Shown here: positions 15,545 through 22,469 of the stretch, one piece after another
Numbering within the stretch: the stretch's first letter is position 1
Layout: every line of letters starts with the position of its first letter
DNA from: CAYXUG01 sp964468655
Lineage (GTDB): Bacteria; Fidelibacterota; Marinisomatia; Marinisomatales; CAYXUG01
DNA: 22,469 nucleotides
NCBI GenBank assembly: GCA_964468655.1
Contig: CAYXUG010000035.1
Coordinates: 1-22,469, forward strand
Reading direction: 5' to 3'
Made by a program: the position numbers and the translations under genes
Notes under the pieces: model-generated
What the model saw: only the letters and a program-made list of their open reading frames with translations
The model's database searches: none
What the model was told of the DNA's origin: nothing

Positions 15545-16332
15545 TTGATATTCTTCAACAGCATATTGAAAAAACACCACTCCACCACGAAAAGATTCAT
15601 CTCCTGAGGGAATATTTGCAAAATCTAATCCTACGGTTGTTATATGAAGTAAATGCTTTCAAGTATATCTCATTTACCGGGGGAACCGCTTTAAGAATCC
15701 TTCATGGAACAGCAAGATATTCAGAAGATCTCGATTTTAGTCTAAGAAAATCTAAAGAATTTGATTTTGATTCAATCACTCAAAAAGTTAAAGCAAAGCT
15801 GCTTTCATATACATTAGATACAGAATTAAAAAAATCAGACAAAATTGTAAAATCAGTTGAGTTCAGAATTGGCGGAATTTTATATGCATTAAAATTATCA
15901 CCTCATAAAAGTGAAAAATTAATGATCAAAATTGAAGTTGATACAAATCCACCGGCAGGCGCAGTGGAAGAAACTCACCTTATCAGTGAGCCGTTTTTAT
16001 TCACTCTGAGAAGTTATGATCTACGATCCATCTTTTCAGGAAAACTCCATGCAATTCTTTTTAGGAAATACATTAAAGGCAGAGATTATTATGACCTTTT
16101 GTGGTTTCTCACTAAAACGATTCACCCGAATCTTGTTTTGTTTAAGAATGCAGTCTACCAAACTGAAAATATTGAAATTGATCCCGCAACATGGGATACC
16201 TTAATTTTGAATAAACTGAAAGAATTGGATTTACATTATGTGAAAAATGATGTAGAGCCATTTTTAAAGAACCCGGAGGATTCAAATCTTATCACTCTTG
16301 AAAACTTAACTGGGCTCTTGAGTAAATATTAA
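15541..16332 (+). CDS. AbiEii-family nucleotidyltransferase toxin
   Basis: A 263-residue toxin with the nucleotidyltransferase core: GGTALR (47-52), then ARYSEDLDFSLR with the metal-binding pair D63 and D65. The later family motif KGRDYYDLLWFL (about 179-190), which includes basic and acidic residues needed for activity in relatives, is also present, so the enzyme looks intact. Related AbiEii/MenA toxins add nucleotides to the 3' end of tRNAs and block translation; the target here is unknown. Coupled to the antitoxin by an ATGA overlap. A repeat copy lies about 85 bp downstream. Confidence 0.92.
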   Translation: MIDILQQHIEKTPLHHEKIHLLREYLQNLILRLLYEVNAFKYISFTGGTALRILHGTARYSEDLDFSLRKSKEFDFDSITQKVKAKLLSYTLDTELKKSDKIVKSVEFRIGGILYALKLSPHKSEKLMIKIEVDTNPPAGAVEETHLISEPFLFTLRSYDLRSIFSGKLHAILFRKYIKGRDYYDLLWFLTKTIHPNLVLFKNAVYQTENIEIDPATWDTLILNKLKELDLHYVKNDVEPFLKNPEDSNLITLENLTGLLSKY

Positions 16333-16417
16333 ACTATTTTCCAAAATTGATCTGTTCCAACATCTCACTATTTAATATGAGAAAATCTTCTATAAAGGGA
16401 TCAGGTATTCCTGCACA

Positions 16418-16480
16418 GACGTTTTACGTTCTACGTTAGGAGTTTTATGATTTACGCTTTGCGCATTACGGTTTACGTTA
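16418..16480. repeat. Dispersed intergenic repeat, copy 3
   Basis: Starts with the same gacgttttacgt 12-mer (16418-16429), then acgttaggagtt (16433-16444), then degenerate ttacg units (tttacgctttgcgcattacgg). It follows the AbiE module in the roughly 200-bp gap before the convergent Bro-N gene. Confidence 0.6.
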
Positions 16481-16536
16481 TAAAAATCAATACATAGGAA
16501 ACACTTTTACCAATAGATTCTGCCTCATAATTTAAT

Positions 16537-17367
16537 TCAATCATCTATTGATTTATCCGTTAAAGCTTTAGCACTTTTACCCGTTACAATTAGTTTTCCT
16601 GTTTGTTTTTCAATTTCAAGCCTTGCTTTTTTTGCAGCCGTACCACCTTTACGGGCGACATCTCTATTTTCATCTAATCCTTTGGGCTGTTTTTCTTTTG
16701 ATATTTCCGTTGTAGATGCTTCCGCAAGCATATTTAATACCAATTCCAAATTACTCATATTATCCCGCAAATTTTCTTTTTTCAGTCCTTTTAGTTTTTT
16801 GTAATCTTTTACGGTTTTTCCTGCCCAAGCTTTGGTTATATCATTCGTTAAAATAGCATATTCCAATCCCTTTTTCACACCCCGATTATCCCATTCATCT
16901 GTGAGTTCTTTTCTGATTTCAATGCTCTTTAACCGCTGATTAATCCACTCTCTGGAATATCCTTTTTTCAGATAGGTTTCCATGGCTCGTTCAAAAGCAA
17001 GTTCGGGGTCTTCGATTTCATCTATCCGTTCCGAACCCACTTTTGCCAGCCACATTTTAAACGGCTCTGCCTTTGGGGAGGGAATGGACTGTATCAGTCG
17101 CAATAATTGGTCTGTATCTGCAACATCTGTCATTCGCATTTTACCATCAATTGCGCGCATTTTCAAACTGTGACAGTTTGTCACGGTTTCATTACCCTCT
17201 TTAATTAATCGCTCTTTCAGTTTTCTCCAATATGCTTGTGGATTAATACTCTGTGATAGAATAGCCACCACATCAACAATTGAAAAATACCATTTCACTT
17301 TTTCATCATCCCAATGCGTTCTGACTTTTTGGTCCTGAAATAATTGTATTTTATTTTCTTTTGTCAT
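16537..17367 (-). CDS. Bro-N domain protein, DinD/phage-antirepressor-like
   Basis: A 276-residue protein with an N-terminal Bro-N domain (QLFQDQKVRTHWDDEKVKWYFSIVDVVAIL-type opening, continuing PQAYWRKLKERL and MRMTDVADTDQLLRLIQSIPS), followed by the PKAEPFKMWLAKVGSERI and AFERAMETYLKKGYS segments of DinD-like proteins. The C-terminus is lysine-rich (ARKGGTAAKKARLEIEKQTG). The family is common in phages and mobile DNA, and DinD-type members are induced by DNA damage; the molecular role here is unknown. A longer frame reaches a TTG at 17424, overlapping the aminotransferase gene. The ATG at 17367 is preferred because GAGGG lies 5 nt before it and the protein then begins exactly where family members usually do. 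Confidence 0.82.
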   Translation of the reverse strand: MTKENKIQLFQDQKVRTHWDDEKVKWYFSIVDVVAILSQSINPQAYWRKLKERLIKEGNETVTNCHSLKMRAIDGKMRMTDVADTDQLLRLIQSIPSPKAEPFKMWLAKVGSERIDEIEDPELAFERAMETYLKKGYSREWINQRLKSIEIRKELTDEWDNRGVKKGLEYAILTNDITKAWAGKTVKDYKKLKGLKKENLRDNMSNLELVLNMLAEASTTEISKEKQPKGLDENRDVARKGGTAAKKARLEIEKQTGKLIVTGKSAKALTDKSIDD

Positions 17368-17407
17368 CTCATCCCTCAAATTCGTAATTTTTATTAGTAT
17401 TTCTTTT

Positions 17408-18622
17408 TCAAGAGTAATATTCAACCACCTTCTCCACCGCCCTCACAATATCCATCGTATCTTCTTCACTCCCCAGCAAACAATTCTGTTTCAGCCAAAT
17501 AGCTGTTTCACAGGTTTTTTCGGTGACCGGTAAATGCAGTTTCGAAAAATCCGTCCCCTCAAGCCACGGGTACTCCCGAGCATTGGTGATAAATAGATTT
17601 TCCCGATAGAGCGGTTTATATCCCGTGTAAGCGGGAATACCTTCAGCGCTTAATGCTTTGATAAATACTTCTCTTGGTGTGTGGTTGAATTTTTCACTGT
17701 TATAAAGGAAAATAAACAAATGATGAGAAACCCGTGTGGTTTTCGGATATCGATTGATTAAAGTGAGTCCGTCAATCTTTCCAAGTTCACGATTAAGAAT
17801 TTCAGCATTTCTTTCACGCAATTTCATATCATCATCAAGTGACTCAATTTGGGCTAACAACAATGAAGCAGGAAATGCAGAAAGCCGGAAATTCCCGCCG
17901 AGATGATCGTGTTCATACCATTGTCCATTCCTTACTCTGCCAACATTCTGATACGAAAAACAACGATCCATAAAATCCTGATGATCTGTAACAATGATTC
18001 CGCCTTCACCGGCAGACATATTTTTCGAGGATTGAAAACTGAAAATTCCACCCAATCCGAAAGAGCCGACTTTTCTCCCCTCCCATTCTGCTCCATGCGC
18101 CTGAGCAGCATCTTCAATCATGGCAACCCCGTGTTTATCTGCTATCTCTTTTAAGGATGAAATATCAGCAGGATTACCGGCAATATGAACAGGAAGAATT
18201 ACACGGGTTTTATCGGTTATCAGCGATTCAACAATTTCAGTGTCCATATTCAGCGTTTTTTTATCAATATCAGCAAAAACGGGTATGGCATTCGCCATGA
18301 GCACTGCAGATGCTGTGGCAACAAATGTGTAAGCAGGCACAATCACTTCATCCCCCGCTTTAACTCCGGCAGCTTTCAAGGCAACCCAAAGGGCGGCTGT
18401 TCCGGAATTTACGGAAAGAGCAAATTTACTGTCATGAAAATTGGCAAAGGCATCTTCAAAATCCTTGACAACTTTGCTCCCAATTCCCCACGCTTCATTT
18501 TCGAAGGTATGGATCAATTGCTCCTTCATTTTTTCTGTGGGTCTTGGCCAGCCGGGAAACGGTTCAGTCCGCACCGGTTCACCTCCATTAATGGCTAACT
18601 TTGATTTAACTTCTGTTGTCAC
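17408..18622 (-). CDS. DegT/DnrJ/EryC1/StrS-family PLP aminotransferase
   Basis: A fold-type I, pyridoxal-phosphate-dependent sugar aminotransferase-like enzyme of 404 residues. The PLP lysine is K200 in FSFQSSKNMSAGEGGI; the cofactor aspartate is D171 in MIEDAAQAHGA; the substrate region has NSGTAAL (72-78). Family members aminate keto-sugars for surface polysaccharides or antibiotics, or act as sugar dehydratases; no sugar-nucleotide partner gene is nearby, so the substrate is unknown. The start is a GTG whose first base is the last base of the peptidase stop (TAGTG), indicating translational coupling with an unrelated-looking peptidase. Confidence 0.92.
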   Translation of the reverse strand: MTTEVKSKLAINGGEPVRTEPFPGWPRPTEKMKEQLIHTFENEAWGIGSKVVKDFEDAFANFHDSKFALSVNSGTAALWVALKAAGVKAGDEVIVPAYTFVATASAVLMANAIPVFADIDKKTLNMDTEIVESLITDKTRVILPVHIAGNPADISSLKEIADKHGVAMIEDAAQAHGAEWEGRKVGSFGLGGIFSFQSSKNMSAGEGGIIVTDHQDFMDRCFSYQNVGRVRNGQWYEHDHLGGNFRLSAFPASLLLAQIESLDDDMKLRERNAEILNRELGKIDGLTLINRYPKTTRVSHHLFIFLYNSEKFNHTPREVFIKALSAEGIPAYTGYKPLYRENLFITNAREYPWLEGTDFSKLHLPVTEKTCETAIWLKQNCLLGSEEDTMDIVRAVEKVVEYYS

Positions 18623-20691
18623 TATTCGCCTAACAAGCTTCGTAAAAATGCTTCATTATTCGGCTCTCTTCCAAGAAATTCTGTCACCATATCCAATGGA
18701 TCCTCAGTCCCTCCTTTTTCCAGAATTAACTGGCGATATCTCATCCCGATTTCAGAATTCATAATACCGCCATCCTCAAAAACCGACCACATATCCTGGG
18801 CATAAACCAGAGACCACATATAGCCGTAATAGGCGGCGCCGTAGCCGTTCAAATGACCAAATGCCGCATTAAAATGCGTCCCCTCCTGATAGGGATAAAA
18901 GGTAATGGAATTTTGCAATTCTCTCAGAACATCTGTCGTGGATTTTTCACCATTGGGATCAAAACCGCCGTGCAGTGTAAAATCATAAGTCCCGTAAAAA
19001 ACCTGCTGCAATGCATTGACCCCGGAATTTAAGTTTTTCGCTGCCAGCATCCTGTCCAACAAATCATCAGGGATCACTTCACCTGTTTCGTAGTGTTTCG
19101 CGAACAGGGACAGGGATTCTTTTTCCCAGACCCAGTTTTCCAGCATTTGTGAAGGCGCTTCCACAAAATCTCTCGGAACTCCTGTACCGGCGTAACTCAT
19201 TAATTCCGATGTGGTAACAATTCCATGAAGCAAATGACCGAATTCGTGAAAATATGTTTCCACATCATCATGGGGCAGCAAAGAAGGTTGGTCATCCGTC
19301 GGTTTCGGGAAATTACAAACGAGTGTATGCGTAGGCAGCTGATAACCTTTAGGAAATTGCTTACCGATAATGACGCTGAAAGCAGCGGCGTGCTGATATT
19401 TATTAGGTCTTGGGAAAAGATCGAGATAAAATCTACCGATGAGCTTTCCGGAATCTTTATCGAACACTTCGAACATTTGCACATCTTCATGCCAGACAGA
19501 TGGTTTTTTAACTTCCCTGTAACTGAGGTTGAATAATTTCTGAGTAATTGTAAACAATCCTTCTGTAACATTATTGATTTCAAAGTATTGCTTCACCTCT
19601 TCCTCTTCAAGCTGAAATTTTTCTTTAAGAAGTTTTGTTTCGTAATACCGCTTTTCATACGGATAGACTACGGCAGCATTTTTACCGGAATCTTTACTTT
19701 TCATTTCCAGCATTAAATCATTATCGTACTTTCCTTTTTCTTTTAAGGCATCTCTAAGTTCTGTTTCAAAATCCCAGACGGTTTTTGGATTTTTTGCCAT
19801 CCTGTCTTCAGTTCGGTATTCGGCATAGGTCTTGTAATCAAGAACGTCCACCAGTGCTTGACGATTGATGAGCAAATCATCCAAAACATTGAGATTATTT
19901 TCAACGGCACGATTAAGAAATTTATAACTGAGTTTTTTTCTCGCTTCATCAGATTCGGCAAATTTCATAAAAGTAAAGTAGGATGGATATGACATGTCTA
20001 TACCATATCTGCCATCATCCAGTTTCCTCTCATTTTTATATGAATCCGGTAAACCGCTCAACTCTTCTGCACTGAGAAACAACGTATCCTGAAAATCTGT
20101 AATGTTCTTGCTGAAATTCATACCAATGTCAGCAAGTTTATCCTGAATTTCCTTTACCTTCATTCGCTTTTCTTTTCCAAGTCCAAAACCGCTTCTTTTG
20201 AAATCCCGTATTTCATCATCCAGAAATTTCTTTTTCACACCGGACAGTGATTTTGCTTCCGCAGTTTTGGAATAAGCCATTACAGCATTGTATAAATCTT
20301 CATTCACAGAAAGGTTATTCAGATATTTCTGAATTTCAACACTGGAGTCTTTTCCTTCTTTCCTGATTGCTTCATTGGTATGAGTGTATCCCATGAGATA
20401 GCCGGGACTCCACACCTTTTCTATAACGGCATAAACATCATCAATCCTGCGCATTGTATTTTCGAAAGTTTTCTTATTATCAGGAATTGAATAGATTTCT
20501 GCCAGCAGTTTGTCTGCTTCAGAAATGCCATGAGCAGTAGCGTCTGTAATATCACCTCCTTTGATATCTGAAAATTGAATAATTGAATTAAATTCATACA
20601 AAAGGGGATTTTTTACTCCCTCTTTTTTTACTCCGCATGATATTATTAAAATTATAAGACTTGCTACCCATATCATTTTGATTTGATTCAT
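18622..20691 (-). CDS. M3-family zinc oligopeptidase, lipoprotein
   Basis: A 689-residue gluzincin metallopeptidase related to thimet oligopeptidase, oligopeptidase A and Dcp. The zinc motif HEFGH is at 482-486 with third ligand E511 (DFVEAPSQMLENW), and the substrate-binding YGAAYYGYMWS region is near the C-terminus. The N-terminus has a hydrophobic signal ending in IISC (C19), predicting a lipid-anchored envelope form, whereas most M3 enzymes are cytoplasmic. It likely degrades short peptides in the periplasm. The ATG follows AGGAG by 6 nt. It is 29 nt downstream of the phosphatase gene and overlaps the aminotransferase start by one base. Confidence 0.94.
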   Translation of the reverse strand: MNQIKMIWVASLIILIISCGVKKEGVKNPLLYEFNSIIQFSDIKGGDITDATAHGISEADKLLAEIYSIPDNKKTFENTMRRIDDVYAVIEKVWSPGYLMGYTHTNEAIRKEGKDSSVEIQKYLNNLSVNEDLYNAVMAYSKTAEAKSLSGVKKKFLDDEIRDFKRSGFGLGKEKRMKVKEIQDKLADIGMNFSKNITDFQDTLFLSAEELSGLPDSYKNERKLDDGRYGIDMSYPSYFTFMKFAESDEARKKLSYKFLNRAVENNLNVLDDLLINRQALVDVLDYKTYAEYRTEDRMAKNPKTVWDFETELRDALKEKGKYDNDLMLEMKSKDSGKNAAVVYPYEKRYYETKLLKEKFQLEEEEVKQYFEINNVTEGLFTITQKLFNLSYREVKKPSVWHEDVQMFEVFDKDSGKLIGRFYLDLFPRPNKYQHAAAFSVIIGKQFPKGYQLPTHTLVCNFPKPTDDQPSLLPHDDVETYFHEFGHLLHGIVTTSELMSYAGTGVPRDFVEAPSQMLENWVWEKESLSLFAKHYETGEVIPDDLLDRMLAAKNLNSGVNALQQVFYGTYDFTLHGGFDPNGEKSTTDVLRELQNSITFYPYQEGTHFNAAFGHLNGYGAAYYGYMWSLVYAQDMWSVFEDGGIMNSEIGMRYRQLILEKGGTEDPLDMVTEFLGREPNNEAFLRSLLGE

Positions 20692-20720
20692 CGGTGTCTC
20701 CTATAGATTTATTTATTAAA

Positions 20721-22352
20721 TTATAACGGAATTGCTTTTCCGTCAACATTGTCCGGAATATATAGATTCAGTCTTTTAGCAATTGTCGGTGCAATATCAA
20801 CTGTTTCCACATATTCATTATATTTTCTTCCATCCATATATTTTCCTAAGAATATGAGAGGTACATGGGTATCATATCCATAGGGTGTTCCATGCCCTGT
20901 TCCGTAAGGATACCGGTACACATAATGTTCCTTGAATACAAGCATAAGGTCACCGCTTCTTTCTAAATGAAATTGATTCTGCCATAATTGACCTTCATAA
21001 TCTAATGCAGAATCATCCATCAAATCATGCTTTGAATACACTTTTGAAATCCACTGAAATTCCGTCAAAAAAGACTTGATATCACTATTGAATTCTATTT
21101 CGCCAATTCCTTTTTCCCTGAGTGTTTTCAAATTATTGTAAATGGATGAATTAGAAATTCTTTCAATATAATCACCAGTTCCCCATCGTGATTCACAAAA
21201 TGATTCGATTTCTGTTTCCAACGTCCCCATTTCTCTACCGAATCTTTCTGCATTAAGACCCATTTCCACTGCATACTCCGGCATCATTGCTGTTCCATGA
21301 TCTGACGTTAAAACAATGAGGACATTTTCCATTCCAATTTGATTATTGAGAAATTTGAAAAATTTTTCAAGCATAAAGTCCAATCGTAAAAAATAGTCCA
21401 TCACTTCCTGGCTGTATGGACCATAAGTATGCCCAATTCCATCAGCTACCGAAAGACAAACAGCCAGATAATCCGGATTTTCGTCATTCCCCAATTTTTC
21501 TTCAGCAATGATGGTTTCTGCCAGGTTTAATGTTACTTCATCCATCCACGGAAATTCCCAGTGAATGTCATAGGGTTCAGCTGCATAACCATCTTTTTTC
21601 GGTAAATAATGCGGAAATGTCCTTTGCCCATCAACACCTTCCTGAGGGAAATCGTCTTCCCTGCTATATTTTTCATAAATATCACTATTGCTCAATAGTC
21701 TATTCCACTTTGAATCAAAATAGGAATCAAAATGATCACTCTTGTTGAATTCAGACATCCATTCGGGGTACTCTTTCATGTAAGAGGAAGATGTTACAAA
21801 ATCACCTGTTCCGCTGTCGAACCAGTAAACACCATCCGGATTCTCTCCTCCCATTGTAATGGCTGATCGGTTTTTTCCGCCAATTGAAAAAACTTGAGAA
21901 TTGCTGTACTTACTTTTCAACCAATCGCCAATACCACTTACCAGTACATTTTTATAAGATACACTTCTACCTCTCCCGCTCAATGGTGGTGAGTTTTCAT
22001 CTTCCACCGAATATTCACTTTTCTGAAAATTCCTGTTGTACCAGTAATTACCAATAATTCCATTCGTTCTCGGATAACTCCCCGTATAAATAGCCGCATG
22101 CCCGGAGCCAGTTGTGGTGTAGGCATGTGCTTGATGAGTGTTGGTAAAATTTACCCCCCCATCAATGAGCATCTTTAAACCACCTTCGTACAAATCATAA
22201 AACCTCTCAGTAAAATCATACTTCATCTGATCAACAGCAATCAATACCACCAGTCTCGGAACTTCGGCTGAATTTAAAGAACAGGACAGCGAAACCAGAG
22301 TAATGGCAGTGAGTATTAAAAAGATTCTATTTTTAAGAACTTTATTTGTCAT
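20721..22352 (-). CDS. PafA-like alkaline phosphatase family protein (type I phosphodiesterase/nucleotide pyrophosphatase fold)
   Basis: An exported 543-residue phosphomonoesterase or phosphodiesterase of the alkaline phosphatase superfamily. A hydrophobic signal (about 9-24) is followed by LVVLIAVDQMKYDF, where D41 is a metal ligand. Next is AYTTTGSGHAAIYTG (77-91): aligned to PafA by the GHA triplet, T81 is the predicted nucleophile. Later metal motifs TSDHG and GTGHGTPYGYDTHVPLIF are present. PafA-type enzymes use a threonine nucleophile and free phosphate from organic esters in the periplasm. A cysteine at 24 (VSLSC) is a poor lipobox, so soluble export is as likely as lipidation. First gene of the minus-strand run; no clear ribosome binding site precedes the ATG. 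Confidence 0.9.
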   Translation of the reverse strand: MTNKVLKNRIFLILTAITLVSLSCSLNSAEVPRLVVLIAVDQMKYDFTERFYDLYEGGLKMLIDGGVNFTNTHQAHAYTTTGSGHAAIYTGSYPRTNGIIGNYWYNRNFQKSEYSVEDENSPPLSGRGRSVSYKNVLVSGIGDWLKSKYSNSQVFSIGGKNRSAITMGGENPDGVYWFDSGTGDFVTSSSYMKEYPEWMSEFNKSDHFDSYFDSKWNRLLSNSDIYEKYSREDDFPQEGVDGQRTFPHYLPKKDGYAAEPYDIHWEFPWMDEVTLNLAETIIAEEKLGNDENPDYLAVCLSVADGIGHTYGPYSQEVMDYFLRLDFMLEKFFKFLNNQIGMENVLIVLTSDHGTAMMPEYAVEMGLNAERFGREMGTLETEIESFCESRWGTGDYIERISNSSIYNNLKTLREKGIGEIEFNSDIKSFLTEFQWISKVYSKHDLMDDSALDYEGQLWQNQFHLERSGDLMLVFKEHYVYRYPYGTGHGTPYGYDTHVPLIFLGKYMDGRKYNEYVETVDIAPTIAKRLNLYIPDNVDGKAIPL

Positions 22353-22469
22353 AGGTAAAAAATAGTTGGGAATTTACACGGTGAAATTTTAGGATAAAAA
22401 CGATTAGAATTAAATTCTGACACTTGGATAGACATGGTTTACACATTTAGAATTTAATGCTCTTTTATT
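22353..22469. other. Gene-free right edge
   Basis: 117 bp of AT-rich sequence upstream of the phosphatase gene. It should contain that gene's promoter, but no clear match stands out. It contains the right arm of the terminal 16-bp inverted repeat. Confidence 0.5.
22428..22443. repeat. Right arm of 16-bp inverted repeat
   Basis: atagacatggtttaca is the exact reverse complement of 26-41. It lies 26 bp from the window end, as its partner lies 25 bp from the other end. Confidence 0.55.

Noticed and set aside
16537..17367. Prophage remnant suggested by the antirepressor-like gene
   Set aside because: No integrase, structural, lysis or packaging genes are in the window; Bro-N/DinD genes also occur alone in chromosomes.
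17408..17424. TTG start of the Bro-N gene overlapping the aminotransferase
   Set aside because: The ATG at 17367 has a better ribosome binding site and gives the usual N-terminus of the family.
19200..19583. 127-codon frame overlapping the M3 peptidase
   Set aside because: It is in another frame of a gene whose catalytic motif is intact; the translation has no recognisable features.

Overview
The window looks like chromosomal DNA of an AT-rich bacterium of the Fibrobacteres-Chlorobi-Bacteroidetes (FCB) group. The main evidence is a large secreted protein ending in a type IX secretion (T9SS) sorting tail of the 'YPNPFNP' kind. Several lipoproteins, a NamZ/PBP4/NagX cell-wall turnover set and a PafA-like phosphatase fit this. 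A Marinimicrobia-like (SAR406) or related lineage is plausible, but this is inference; there is no rRNA or other marker gene here.

Layout. (1) 266-5695, plus strand: serA, then a NamZ-type exo-N-acetylmuramidase, a PBP4-type D,D-carboxypeptidase and a NagX-type membrane acetyltransferase, tightly spaced and probably one operon. The last three suggest peptidoglycan trimming and recycling. (2) 9497-5704, minus strand, converging on the first block with an 8-bp gap: a DECR1-like 2,4-dienoyl-CoA reductase, a YtcJ-like amidohydrolase, a YwaF/TMEM164-like membrane protein and a lipid-anchored redoxin. (3) 9498-10347: about 850 bp without genes, holding at least three inverted-repeat-bounded MITE-like elements and many hairpins. 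(4) 13275-10348, minus strand: a 975-residue exported protein with beta-helix, LamG, cohesin-like, dockerin, cohesin-like and T9SS tail modules, followed upstream by an orphan small membrane protein.

(5) 14.0-16.5 kb, plus strand: an accessory island with a ribbon-helix-helix/RelE-type toxin-antitoxin pair and an AbiEi/AbiEii pair. Copies of one intergenic repeat family lie before, between and after the two modules. (6) 22352-16537, minus strand: a PafA-like alkaline phosphatase, an M3 oligopeptidase lipoprotein, a DegT-family aminotransferase starting on the last base of the peptidase stop codon, and a Bro-N/DinD-like protein. (7) A 16-bp inverted repeat sits within about 40 bp of both ends of the window.

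The most notable points are the NamZ gene, whose signal peptide and conserved start lie upstream of any ATG/GTG/TTG; the dispersed repeats that punctuate the toxin-antitoxin island; the inverted-repeat elements between 9.5 and 10.35 kb; and the cohesin-dockerin-cohesin architecture. I saw no CRISPR array, tRNA, rRNA, intact transposase or prophage module.
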